Shown piece after piece: positions 12,901 to 23,229 of a DNA stretch of 64,000 bases. A model generated the notes under the pieces. The model saw only the letters and a program-made list of their open reading frames with translations. It made no database searches and was not told the origin of the DNA. Origin of the DNA: Alentia gelatinosa. Its lineage: Eukaryota; Annelida; Polychaeta; Phyllodocida; Polynoidae. Positions within the stretch are counted from its first letter, which is position 1, and every line of letters begins with the position of its first letter. The stretch is taken from positions 136,843,118 to 136,907,117 of the forward strand of contig OX465579.1 of the NCBI GenBank assembly GCA_950022655.1, read 5' to 3'. The translations under genes were made by a program, and so were the position numbers.

Positions 12901-15560
12901 ATGCGGCCCAGAGTAATTTTGGGAGAAATGAGAACTTACTTCATAGAATGCCCAAAAGCCCCCCTCTCGTGTATATTGTCCAGGCTTCGCAGCACCTGCA
13001 GAAAAAAGAGGAATTAAGCATAAGAATTATCCCCCTTGATTTTTAAAATTAAATAAACATTTATGAAATCTGATTCCTGAAGATATTAGGCAGGCATCAT
13101 GTTATCAAATACCCATAAAATAATGATAGAAATGCCGATGGGACTTTGTTATTTCAGATTGCTTACAATGTTTTCAACATGCCATGCCTGTACTAGGAAT
13201 CACAATTATAATTTATCATTTCGGTTCATCAGAGTTAATAAAGGCGGCAACCTGTCAGCCTTGGTAATAGCCGTTGCTGGTTTATGTGTGTGTCCTTGCG
13301 CCACAAATTCATGCATGTACATTGAAAGTGACCACATATAGTTGGATTAACGCTTGTGCACCGAATTTATTCTGTGTGACTGTTTGCCCATTGATTTGTT
13401 ACATTGGTGACAGGGTTGGGGTTCCGGCTTACTGAGGTACTTTATCGAATTCACACTTAGAAATGGACAAGGGTATTCTGGTGGAAACCTGGACCCTCAT
13501 GGGGAACTGGGAGCAGGTGTCCGAGGGAACATGGTGAGATAAATACATACCTTTGATCGGGGATCCGTACTCATGGTCATCAAAAGAATCAAGCTCCATA
13601 GCTCGTCCATAAAACGGCAGGCCTACGGTGACTTTACTTCTCGGAGCACCCCCTGACAACCAGCGATCAACTGCCCATTTCTATAATAGGCAAAAATAAA
13701 AGTCTTACCAGCGGTCTCCTTTTTAAATTCGAGAGAAAACAGTGAACCAATGGTCAGCAGATAGCTGGTAAGAGGCCTACTTACCACATTTAGGGTGGCG
13801 TTTCTGTCAGTTTCTTCAGACCTACTGAAAAGAGGTGAGGAATGTGCTGCCCGTGTATTCCAGGCTCCATTGAGGTCATAGGCCATGATGTTTATAAAAT
13901 CCAGGTCGCTGAAAAATTCAGTTTGATCAGTTTGACACCCTCTCATTATGTGAACCCATCAGATCTATATTCATAAGCTCTTTAAGAATGGGTTGGATGC
14001 AGAGGTTCAGTAACAAATATAAGGTGAAGGGAAGTAGACTCAAAAATCATTTCAGGCGTAAAAACCTCCTGCAAATCATGAACTCTGATTTGTTATTTCC
14101 ATTGATGCTTTCAGAATATATGCACTCATTTTAATTCTCCAACAATTTTGGTCTCAGCACAAGCCTCTGAAAGGGTAATAGTTATTATCCACACTAAATT
14201 CAGAGCATTATTATTTAAGAATAAAAATAAGCAGTTGAAATCAATATGATTTTTATATTCATGAAATCTGAGGAACTCCATTTTATTCCCTATGAAAGTA
14301 ATTTGCCTATGCCTTTTGGCCGATATAGAAAAAAGACTATGTTTGCAGTGTGGGAAACATTTGGCTTCTTACTAGGTCATACATGAGAAAACATTAGACA
14401 GAATATATGCACAGTGTATTTGATTTATTCAAAGGGTAGAGCTGCCAAATGCGTCGATTTCGTATTTCGTATTAGAGATAAGATTATTCTAATCTTTTAT
14501 TCACAAATTAGTGTAAGGTTTTCTCACCTTGAGATTTTGTCAATTTCATATCCCTGATTTATTGTATCAATTCCAGCACCTACAGCTGCAGAGAGTAACA
14601 GTGCAGGTCTTCCACTCTGCATTGCCTCATGGTCAAATGCCTCACGAAGTTCCTACCATAAACAAGCGATTGTTATGCAGATAATGATGAAAACCTGACT
14701 AAACTCTAATTAATAAGCTGATCTTCGATAAGGTATCCATGATTAATTGAAAATTGCTATAATTCATTCGAAATGATTTTGAAGAAGAGCATAATGCTGC
14801 TTATCCTCTTCAAAACTACATAATCCTATATACATATCCATCCCAATTACATTGCATGAAGGAATATATACCCCCTGGGCATTCATGAATTAGACTGTTG
14901 ACCCTGATGAGGCTAGCAAACTACATAAAGATACATAAAGAAAAGTAAACTTTAATAGTTTAGCACACACATTCCTTTGGAATTGCATTATATATGAAGT
15001 AATATACCCCTTGGGTGATTCATGGATTAGACTATTTACCCTGACAAGATAAGTAAAGCGCTCCTTATCCTCTGGTGGACTTCCACGACTTCCAGGATAT
15101 TCAAAGTCTAAGTCAAACCCATCAAAGTTGTGAAATCGCAGAAAATCGATGGAGGTCCGGATAAAATCTTGACGATTGCTATAAGTGGCCAACATGTCCG
15201 TCATCTTTGTTAGGTTGAAGTTCCAGCCTCCAACTGCCAGGGAGACTTTGAGATGATCATTTTTCAGGCGTGTTACCCGTTGGTACCTAGAGAGGTGTCA
15301 AGAAAGGTATTTGTGGTATTTGTGGACGTTTTAAGAGTATGACTCAATAGATAGAAGGATGGAGGGATAGGCTCAGGATTGAAGACAAAAAAAAGATGTA
15401 GCGATGGATGTAGGCATGTCTGGAGAGGTGGAGTTAGGAATTGGACAGAAGGATGGATGTAGAATTGGAATACATGTACTCCATAGCCGGCTCACAAAGC
15501 CTGGATTGATGTGGGCCATGATTCATGAACGACCAGAGCATAACGTCAAGCTGTATAAAG

Positions 15561-15652
<92 letters not shown>

Positions 15653-18600
15653 CTGTGTGGATCTGCCTTCCATATCCTGCCCTGAGGTGAGCAGCATGGA
15701 CAAGTAGGCAATCTTCACTACTGGAGGTACACTGTCACAATTCTAGCCTTTCTTACATGTGTATAGAGCCTCTCGTCTGAAAAGTAACAAGTCCTGGGTT
15801 TCATCTAAGAGTCATCGTAAACTGGGATGAGTGTAAAGACAAAGGAGACATTGTAAAACTTTGAAAGTCAGTTGAATTTTGTAAAAACAAAAAGCCACGA
15901 TAGAAGGACTGTCCATCGAATGGTGGGGCCTTACTGTCAGCCCATTGACAACTACGTCATGAACTAACAATGCCTCTGTACCTATACATGTAGTGGGAGT
16001 GATAGAAGAGGAGGTAGAAAGATGGGTGGATGGAAGTAGGAAAATATGCAAGTGTGGTTAAAGCTATGGAAGGAGTAGTGGGGTGAAAGAAAGCAGGAGT
16101 GAATATCAGAGTGGGTGCACAGAAAGAGGAATGCAGGATAGACAAGGAGATAGATACATGGGTGGATAAACAGATTGATGCAGAGATGGCAAGAGAGATA
16201 AATGGCTGCCTGCAAAAATAGGTAGAAGGATAAGCAGAAGGGTGGATAGGGCACTGATTAGGTAGAGGGGAGAAGGAGGGTTAGATGATAAATTAAGAAT
16301 TGTATGAAGGGAATAAAAGATGGAGGATTGGTAGACGGATAGTTGGAGAATTTGCTGGGGTTAATGAGAGGACGGATCAGTGGATAGATGGTTGGAACTA
16401 TGGATATAGGAATAGACGTACAGACATAATATGCATACAATGAGACCATAAGTAAACCCATGTTTTTATATACTACTGACATCTCCCACCTGTCTGGAGG
16501 CCATTCTCAATACCCTCCAAAGCTGACAAATAGTACATATGTGCTGGCAGGATTAAATGCATTGTACATGGGGATTAATATCAATAGAAGGAAAGTTGTA
16601 AGGTAAGTTATATATTGAAAAAAATGATACACCCATAACTGTCGTGACAGTGATACCCACAGAACAATTTTGCGTTATGAAAGTAATTTGTGGTAAATTA
16701 ATCTCAATGAAAACGCTGGATGAGTATGGACTTCGGGAGTATTTCTTTGGTACAGCCCCATATCTTGATAAAACAAAACGACAAATCAAATAATGAGAAA
16801 ACAAATCAAGACAGTAAAGATATAAGGTCCATAGTTCTACGCTGGAATGCAGGCTGGAGGCTGGTATTCTCGCTAACATATATAACCTCAAGGGATATCT
16901 CTCCTGTGGCGCCGTATGGTGATTAATATCTGAGACATATTATTTCTGTTTCTAACCATATATTACATAACAATAAATGTGTTCGGCAAAGTTTATATTG
17001 TAGTATTGTACACATGATCTTCGGCATGCTGTATGCATTTTCTGTGGAGAATTGTCTGATAATCAAGCCGGGGACGCCAGTCTCCGTGGTGGAAACTTGC
17101 TCGGTAATTCATCTTGGGCATGATATGCAGATTGACGACGAACCTCTGTCTGCGCTGAGCTACGATATAGGTAGCTCTGGCGGCCAATGTACATGATATG
17201 TAGATACGATCTTTAGAAAAGTATACAAAACAGGCAGGTAGGGGATTGGTCAGGTCTCTCTGGGGGGATGTTAGGAGTCGGACGAAGTATTGAGTACCCA
17301 GAGTGGGTCTGATCATGAGCCAAAAATGTGATCAACTTACAAATATTGCAGTGTTACATGACTCTGGTTCCCTATAAAACGGTTAGATACCTTTGAGCTA
17401 ACAACAAACATTTTATATGTTATTATTCATAACATCCGCTGTCATGTGCCACTATTTATGTTGCCTTAAGTTAAATGCCATAACCATCATATTGGTTGCA
17501 TTATCATCTAAGTCATTTTAGGATATGTTGTATTTGCACTACACTCATATCTGATGGGATTAGCCATAAAGATTTGATAAAGGGATTTTGCATCTGATAT
17601 TGTCCTCTCTCACTGGACATGTCGAGAAATTTAGAATGAATTGTCGTAGCTTAAGGTTTAGCTTCTGAAGAGATCACCAAGAGGCACATTATTGCTATTA
17701 GAAGAAGGAGGGTTGTGGCTGAATATGGGTCATATTGTCTCAGAATGTGCAATTCCGTTTAATTCGGTGTTTTTTTAAAAAACATAATCATCTGTAATTC
17801 CTGTAATAATAATGACATAGAATGTGTACACATCTCCACTGGTTCAATTTTACAACGTTTCAGGTTGAGGTATGAGTAATGCAAAAGCCTGTTAAAAGTT
17901 AATGAGTTTTATACAAGTACCCTTGTCGAGGAAGATGTTTTACTTTCACTTGACAAGATGTATACTGCTGAGTTTCTACCGATAAACCCAATCATATTCA
18001 ACCATAATCCTGTTTAATATTGGAAGCTAAACAGCCAATGTTGGGTAAATCTATTCAATCAGATCTATGTATCACACTACAGTAAGAATGTTGCAGCAGG
18101 CCAAACCTGCAAGCAGACGGTCCTGCAATTTGGACTAATTCATTTTCATATTTATTTTACCACTTTAGTAGACCATCCTACATCATACACATTTTGGTCT
18201 GGGTGAGAAATCTAACCAGCAGGTATGTAGTGCATTTGTGCTACAGAATAGTAACAATTAGAAAGACAAGCATTTCTCACATCTCTGGGTCATTATGCTC
18301 ATAGATAGCAAGACGATTTCCCTCCATGGTGGCAAATGCAAAGACGATGTGGGTGCATAGACTGGGATCTATATTCTCAGGCAAGAACTTCATGTCACCT
18401 GGCCGGTACTGTGACCAGTTTGTGTAGTAACATATTCGCATATAGTCATCAGTCAATGCTCCTGGATACATAAAAACACACATGTAATTATATCATGGCC
18501 CTTTACAGAATTTCCTGGCTAAAGATATATCAAGATGCAAAGTAGGGTTTTAATAACAGGTTTTTAGAAATGGAATAACATATTATGTGTTCTTGACCAG

Positions 18601-18823
18601 AAATGACCAGAAATGGATGTTTTATGTTGCCTAGCTTTATTCAAATTGACATTCATCAAATTAAGAAGACTCTGAAAAAGCTGTGAAATAAGATCAACTG
18701 GAAATCCAACACTAGTGTGCGCAATTTTGTAAATTGTCAGTAGAATAGTAGCTAAAGAAACATTTACAACTCACCATAAACAAAGGATGCCAGGACCAGA
18801 AAACAAAGAGGAAACTTTGTCAT
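9313..18823 (-). CDS. secreted GH18 chitinase with CBM14 domain, 11 coding exons
   Basis: Hydrolyses beta-1,4 links of chitin; probably secreted. Coding exons: 18775-18823, 18281-18461, 15040-15286, 14528-14652, 13785-13908, 13551-13680, 12940-12995, 12334-12465, 11544-11686, 10237-10340, 9313-9488. Every junction is GT-AG and every phase fits; the sum is 1467 nt, 488 residues plus stop. Domains: signal peptide 1-17; GH18 about 22-390; Ser/Thr-rich linker about 390-430; CBM14 432-488. Active-site motif D132-G-F-D135-L-D137-F-E139, with E139 the acid/base; SLAVGGW at 92-98; MAYDLNGAW at 209-217; Trp363 in [11 protein letters not shown]. The length and order match animal acidic-chitinase/chitotriosidase-type enzymes. 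A residue that is usually Trp in the catalytic motif (DWE) is Phe here (DFE). The ATG follows a splice acceptor, so a non-coding first exon exists. Digestive, immune or skeletal use cannot be told. Confidence 0.95.
9895..9970. repeat. (TA)n microsatellite in chitinase intron 10
   Basis: About 75 bases of nearly pure TA between exons 10 and 11 of the right chitinase. ORFs over it are repeat artefacts. Confidence 0.97.
10237..10340 (-). CDS. chitinase exon 10: Ser/Thr/Pro linker
   Basis: Starts after acceptor ACTAAG with ...[19 protein letters not shown] and ends at donor GTAAGC. About half of its 34 whole codons are Ser, Thr or Pro. Such linkers between GH18 and CBM14 are typically flexible and O-glycosylated. 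No Cys or hydrophobic core is present. Confidence 0.88.
10645..10780. repeat. foldback MITE, family with GTAAACCAC...GAGGTTGAC arms, copy 1
   Basis: Arms at about 10650-10688 and 10728-10770 pair over roughly 40 bases (GTAAACCACTTGAGGTTGAC against GTCAACCTCTCGTGGTTTAT). The same element, better conserved, is at 51990-52118. It lies in intron 9 of the right chitinase, near exon 10. Confidence 0.8.
12095..12300. repeat. repeat fragment in chitinase intron 8
   Basis: The right end (about 12255-12300, ACTATGGAGACCCCG and GGTGGGTAATGAA) matches the end of the dispersed repeat at 29330-29375 and, reversed, at 3020-3050. CTCCATAG and CTATGGAG form a small hairpin at about 12254-12275. The rest of the segment is not recognised. 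Confidence 0.5.
14848..14925 (-). repeat. duplicated edge of chitinase exon 3 with dead splice donor
   Basis: About 75 bases here align with 14985-15060, which carries the last 20 or so bases of exon 3 and the start of intron 3. In this copy the donor reads GTCAAC instead of GTAAAT, so it should not splice. This looks like a small tandem duplication that has since diverged. Confidence 0.6.
15040..15286 (-). CDS. chitinase exon 3: catalytic exon
   Basis: The 247-nt exon carries the two diagnostic GH18 motifs: SLAVGGWNF on strand 3 and [18 protein letters not shown] on strand 4, with the proton-donor Glu. It starts with the G that completes Met77 and ends at phase 0 at donor GTAAAT. No inactivating change is seen. 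The Phe between the last Asp and Glu replaces the Trp of vertebrate enzymes. Confidence 0.93.
15345..16460. repeat. degenerate GGATGGATAGA-type low-complexity tract
   Basis: A kilobase of imperfect tetranucleotide-like DNA (ggat, gata, gaagg words on the plus strand) inside chitinase intron 2. It produces long minus-strand ORFs rich in Ser, Ile, His and Pro that have no domain. Probably decayed simple-sequence DNA. Confidence 0.65.
15568..15652. repeat. (TA)n microsatellite in chitinase intron 2
   Basis: About 80 bases of TA ending in ACACAC, the same TA-to-CA form as the tract in the 5' UTR intron of the left gene. Confidence 0.97.
16465..18275. other. rest of chitinase intron 2, nothing recognised
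   Basis: No exon-like segment with paired splice sites and no repeat found elsewhere in the window was recognised. Intron 2 as a whole spans 15287-18280. Confidence 0.45.
18281..18461 (-). CDS. chitinase exon 2: start of GH18 barrel
   Basis: A 181-nt exon between acceptor ATCCAG and donor GTGAGA. It encodes [20 protein letters not shown], then [10 protein letters not shown], the first two barrel strands. It is the same length as exon 2 of the left gene and most codons are identical. Confidence 0.93.
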
Positions 18824-18829
18824 TTTCAC
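18775..18829 (-). CDS. chitinase exon 1: signal peptide
   Basis: After acceptor ATTACAG come six untranslated bases, then ATG at 18823 and a typical hydrophobic signal ([17 protein letters not shown], the last Gly split by the intron). Donor GTGAGT is at 18769-18774. The acceptor directly before the ATG shows the start codon is in the second exon of the transcript. Confidence 0.9.
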
Positions 18830-19039
18830 CTGTAATTCCAGAAGAAATAAGATGAATGGGGAATACAGCTACTTAAAATACCCAATATATGTATTTCATG
18901 ACCTGATCTTGCAACCTATAGCTGGTCATTCTATTTTCAGTTTTAATTGTGAGGCCATAGCTAACAATAGATAATTATTGTGAAATGGATTTTCCTAATG
19001 TCTATCAACTATTTAGAAAGAAAATAGCCATGGCTAGGA

Positions 19040-19180
19040 ACTCACTGTTTTCAGTAATGTTGCTCCAGTTTCTGAGGATGAATTGAACTATGAACCAAAT
19101 ATTTCTACTTCTTAAGTGAATGACCTGGGAGGCATTCCATATGTTCTTTAGATTATCAGACTGAACATGTTTAAGGTCTC
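19040..19180 (-). promoter_or_regulatory. 5' UTR exon end and promoter block of right chitinase
   Basis: A non-coding exon ends at 19046 (AAAACA before donor GTGAGT, 19040-19045). Upstream on the coding strand are CATATGGAATGCCTCCCAGG and TCTGATAATC, conserved with the left gene (2139-2290) and, weaker, with 23230-23412. The 5' UTR intron would be about 210 bases. A transcription start cannot be fixed from sequence alone. Confidence 0.55.
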
Positions 19181-19630
19181 ACAACTTATTCTATCATATG
19201 TAATCTGAGAGATAGGCATTACTCCTGACCATTAGTTTGTAAATCATCCACTGTGACAGCCGTGAGATTATGTTCTGTGATATCGAATATAAAAATAATA
19301 GAATTTACACCATCTTTTTATTTCTTACCCATGTGTTATGAAGTCCCTATGTGTGGGGCCACAGTAAACCACTACCCATTTCTTTTCTTTAAGATTTACA
19401 AACTTCACCAATTCTATTGGTTTCACAGTTTGCATAGGAAACACATAAGTTTCGTAGTACAAGGTATTTAACCGTACTCATCTCGATTTCATAACACACT
19501 TGTTCATTGGTAAATGATAAAAATAATACGAGAACTATAATTAAAGAAGATAAGTAGGTAGATATGTATATATATAATGAAAGATGACAGATGGATAACA
19601 GTAGTATCTCTTACAACTTGTACCCATTCA

Positions 19631-21049
19631 CTATACCCGTTTACAATAATAATGAATATATATTTCTGAAATTTTTTTCCACCATTTAAGGTCTTTCCTG
19701 GCTTCCTCATCTATTTTAACCCTTACCCCCCTACGGGTCCTAGCACTCAAATAAAAAAACCTCCTGCTGAAAGTCCTTCCTCCCCTGACTATTTGCGAAC
19801 AAAAGGAAATTATCCTTCCAAGGATTTCGAAGTCTTTTTTAGTCCCTGATCCTTTTTCCAATGCAGCATTAACGAAATTGTTGAGTTTATCAATTTTACT
19901 TTGAGGTAAAGTCAAGCTCATATCATTACTATCAATAGTGATGCCTAAAAAGATAGTTTTAGTTGATGGAAAAGTTAATTTTTCCCTTGAGACCTCAAAA
20001 CCAATAGTCTCCACCATTGAGATAAATTTATCACGATACTCTAGGCATTCATCGTAACTTGAGCCTATTATTAGGAAATCTTCCAAGTAGTTTATAACTA
20101 AAGGAATGTTTTCTTGATGTGCACAATCTACGATAAAATTTGATAATTTAGTAAAGATACTTGGAGCACATCGAAGGCCAAAACAAAGTCTATTATCACA
20201 AAAAAGCTCAGGACCTTCGCCTAAGTCCCATCTTAGGCCTTGATATTTAGTGTGTTCTGAAAATACATTAACGGATCTATAAGCTGATTTTAGATCCACC
20301 ACCACTGAATAATCTCCGATATTCAGACATTCTGCTGCCGAATAAACCGAGTTATAGGTTATATCCGTGAAAGTACTACTCATATTGTCATTGATACTGC
20401 CGCTTATAGGCATAGAACAGTCTGTTATAGGCCGCAATTTACCATTAGATTTAACTACGGCACCAAGAGCATGTATACATTGTGGTTTGTTACTGACTTT
20501 AGAAATTCTATCGTTTTCAATATCGTCAATAACAATATCAGACATCTGATCATAAAACTTTTCGTCAAGAATTGAATTATAGTTATCGCAGTCATAAGAG
20601 ACCGTACAATCGGAATTAACAATTTTAAAACCCCAATTAATTCCGTCCCAAACAAAATTCTTTTCTTCTTCTGACAATTTTGAATTTTGATTAGAATCAA
20701 AAATATACTTATAGGCCCGACACGGCTTCAACTGAGCCTTTTTTCCGCCTATAGTGTGAGAACAACCGCAACAGCCTAAACGACAGGCTGAAACATCCGT
20801 AACGAAATCTTTCTCCACCCCTGATGGGTAAAAAGATTCTGCATCAATATTTAAAACAGAATTCGTTATAACAAACCTGTCATTAATGAATAACGAATCT
20901 ACAGAAGGTGCTTCAGAGCAAGAAGTATCAAAAACGTTACTGGCAGTAACGTCATCAATTTGGCTATTTTTAGAGCCAGCGCATTCCTTGCTTGATACAT
21001 TGTCACAATAGTGACCCGAATTGAAATAGCATTGCTCCGCACCAACATA
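19631..21049 (-). pseudogene. DIRS-type pol (reverse transcriptase), C-truncated
   Basis: Continues in the same frame as gag directly after the gag UGA (21050-21052) and stays open for about 470 codons. Motifs: LGAVVKSNGKLRPITDCSMP, VVDLKSAYRSVNV (motif A), LCFGLRCAPSIFTKL (motif B), INYLEDFLIIG (motif C region), FLGITID. The catalytic YxDD reads YLED. The last 10 or so codons before the stop at 19631 are probably flanking sequence. There is no RNase H domain and no recombinase. No ATG is needed if it is made by readthrough. Confidence 0.8.
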
Positions 21050-22190
21050 TCATTTCTTAACGAATTGGCCACTGCTGGATTTACAATCATAGGCCCCGTG
21101 GCTTTTGTTATTACATTCGCTACAAACATGCCTATATTTACAGTTGCTAAACTTGCATGCGTTATCAGCCCTATTGAAAAGATTACAATAGCCAATTTTA
21201 TCGGGTTTCTTCAAAGTTTTTGACTTAGAAATAGCCGCATTGACTGTCCCTTCGTAGGACAAATAGCGAACAATATCTGACGGGTCAATGCCCTCAAAGG
21301 CACTAATGCCTATTTTTTCTGCCCTTTCTTTAACAGAGTTATCATATTTGAGAAGTGCTTCGCTCGTAAAAACTTTTGTTTCTGCTTTTTCCGAGAGCAA
21401 AATTAAGTGTTCAACTAACGGTTCAACCTTTTCCCCTTTTTGAATTAAATCTTTCAAAAGTTTAAGATTGATGACATTCAACTTTTCAATGGTGACAAGT
21501 TTCTCATTTTCATTCAAAAAGTTTTTCGAAAGATAAATACCGGATTTTGACTTCTCTTTCTCTTTCTCGTTGGTCTTGTTTTCTTGGTCAATAGTAGTCT
21601 TCGATGCAGGCAACACACAGTCTTTAACACAGTCACTCTGAATCCCACCGACTGCACCTTGACTTGGATTAGACACAGCTGCTGGAACCGACACAGATTC
21701 TTTCTTTTCCTGGAGAAGTCCAATAACGGTGAATAAAGATGCCTCTAAACGATTCATCCGATCCATTATCTGCTCCCCCGATCCTGAAGACACGGTTGAT
21801 CTGGTCGCTCTTTCTTCCACCGGGTTGTCAGTTGATTCTTCTTGATGATCGTAGTCAGAATCCACCAAATTAGATCTAAAGTCCTCCGAATTAAATTCAT
21901 CGACCGATGTGGCTGGCGCCAACTTCCTTCTCCTCCCCATATTTGAGTCGGATCTCCAATCATTAATCAAGAAAACGGAGTAAAACTATAACGAAACAGC
22001 TGCGAGTTTTTTAACACAGCTGATCTACGCGAGATCAAAGGCGGATTAACCGTTTATAAAAATAGAAGACAACGTCACACATCCAACGACCGCGCGGTTG
22101 CTAAGATACGTGACGACAACAAAGCGTGACGTGGATTAACATAGCTACCGTTACTTGGTGAGTAGCGTAGTGTTGTCTTGCGTCCTCACA
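19655..22190 (-). mobile_element. DIRS-type retroelement, truncated after RT
   Basis: Gag-like ORF followed by a reverse transcriptase resembling those of DIRS/Ngaro (tyrosine-recombinase) retroelements. The element stops just after the RT thumb (RKDLKWWKK), so RNase H and the tyrosine recombinase are missing. About 220 bases upstream of gag (to about 22190, where a TA tract begins) is GC-richer and is presumably the 5' terminal repeat or leader; the exact end is not defined. It lies between the right chitinase promoter and the relic promoter at 23.2 kb, in the same orientation as the genes. Confidence 0.82.
21050..21940 (-). CDS. DIRS-type gag-like protein
   Basis: ATG at 21938-21940 (MGRRRKLAPATSVDEFNSED); the frame is open for ten more codons upstream but without an ATG. 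A coiled-coil-like segment (MDRMNRLEASLFTVIGLLQE) and a Lys/Glu-rich stretch precede two C-terminal zinc fingers: CNLFNRADNACKFSNCKYRH (C-x9-C-x4-C-x3-H) and CSECNNKSHGAYDC (C-x2-C-x4-H-x4-C). It ends FVKK then UGA. It probably packages element RNA. The frame is intact. Confidence 0.75.
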   Translation of the reverse strand: MGRRRKLAPATSVDEFNSEDFRSNLVDSDYDHQEESTDNPVEERATRSTVSSGSGEQIMDRMNRLEASLFTVIGLLQEKKESVSVPAAVSNPSQGAVGGIQSDCVKDCVLPASKTTIDQENKTNEKEKEKSKSGIYLSKNFLNENEKLVTIEKLNVINLKLLKDLIQKGEKVEPLVEHLILLSEKAETKVFTSEALLKYDNSVKERAEKIGISAFEGIDPSDIVRYLSYEGTVNAAISKSKTLKKPDKIGYCNLFNRADNACKFSNCKYRHVCSECNNKSHGAYDCKSSSGQFVKK

Positions 22191-22208
22191 TATATTAATA
22201 TATTGAAA

Positions 22209-22244
22209 TATATAGACATACATATATATATATATATATATGTG

Positions 22245-22276
<32 letters not shown>

Positions 22277-22281
22277 TATAA
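22209..22281. repeat. interrupted (TA)n microsatellite
   Basis: TA run with TGTG and TATG interruptions at the upstream edge of the DIRS element. Confidence 0.95.
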
Positions 22282-22569
22282 ATGCAATAATAGGTTTTGA
22301 GATACTATGCTCATGTTTATTACATGTTTCATTGGTTCGCGGTTTCTGTTTTTATCAATAGTGTTGTATGCCTGACAAGGAGTGTAATGCTGATTTAAAA
22401 GTGGCTTTGGTTGGTTTAGACTTGAGGTCATTAGCTTGAGCATTCGAAAAGCTCATCCTTCTATAGAATGGTGACTTCTTTATGAACTCTGTACTAGGTT
22501 TTGTCAGTTTGAAAAACGATTTGAAATCAGAGCGCAATTGCTGATTATGCATATATAATGTGCATATAC

Positions 22570-23110
22570 GACCAGTTATAGAATGCTGCAGCTATCTCCT
22601 AGTTGGAGCCAATAAACAATACACCATATACCTTTATAGGTGTATACCCTGCGACAATATAGTAGGCAGGTTCTGAGTCCCCTGTTCTGCAGTCTTTGCA
22701 GCTTATCCAACCATTTTCTATGTACTCCTTCCCAGACCGGAGTACAATTGTCCAACAATGGGACACCAATACAGCGAATGCAGTATGCATTAGATACCTC
22801 ACTTTGGTAAAGTTCTAAAGCCTGTAGTTGACATTCTTGATAAGATTTTCACCTGTTTTTTAATGATCAGATTGGAGTCGACTTTGATTCCTAAGTAGGG
22901 ATACAGGTTCACCAGTTGCAATTTGTGCACTGCGGCATATACCGTTACTTTCTCTGATAAACTCATTTTGTTCTTGGGTGCATACCAAAAAATGTTATTC
23001 TTGTTAATACTCATGGTTAATCTGTTTCCGGCGCACCATTTGTAAAATCTTTCCATTGGAACTTGCAGTTTTTGTCTTGTAGCATCAACATCTACATCAG
23101 CGAGAAAATA
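22570..23110 (-). mobile_element. decayed LINE fragment (RT palm/thumb)
   Basis: Frames 22799-23056 (FYKWCAGNRLTMSINKNN, then LYPYLGIKVDSN) and 22576-22758 (LDNCTPVWEGVHRKWLDKLQ, then LQNRGLRTC) are the classic RT thumb and post-RT segments of jockey/CR1-type LINEs, broken by a frameshift near 22800. Upstream remains of the YxDD region can be read near 23080-23110. No endonuclease or 3' tail is seen. Confidence 0.75.
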
Positions 23111-23229
23111 TTTACATACATTCTAGTTTTCAAATTCTACCATACCTAACGATAAATGATTTATCTAAAAAAAAATGTTTTACGGACATCTCTGTCGTAA
23201 AACGTTTACTGAATTTGAAGAAAAAATTA

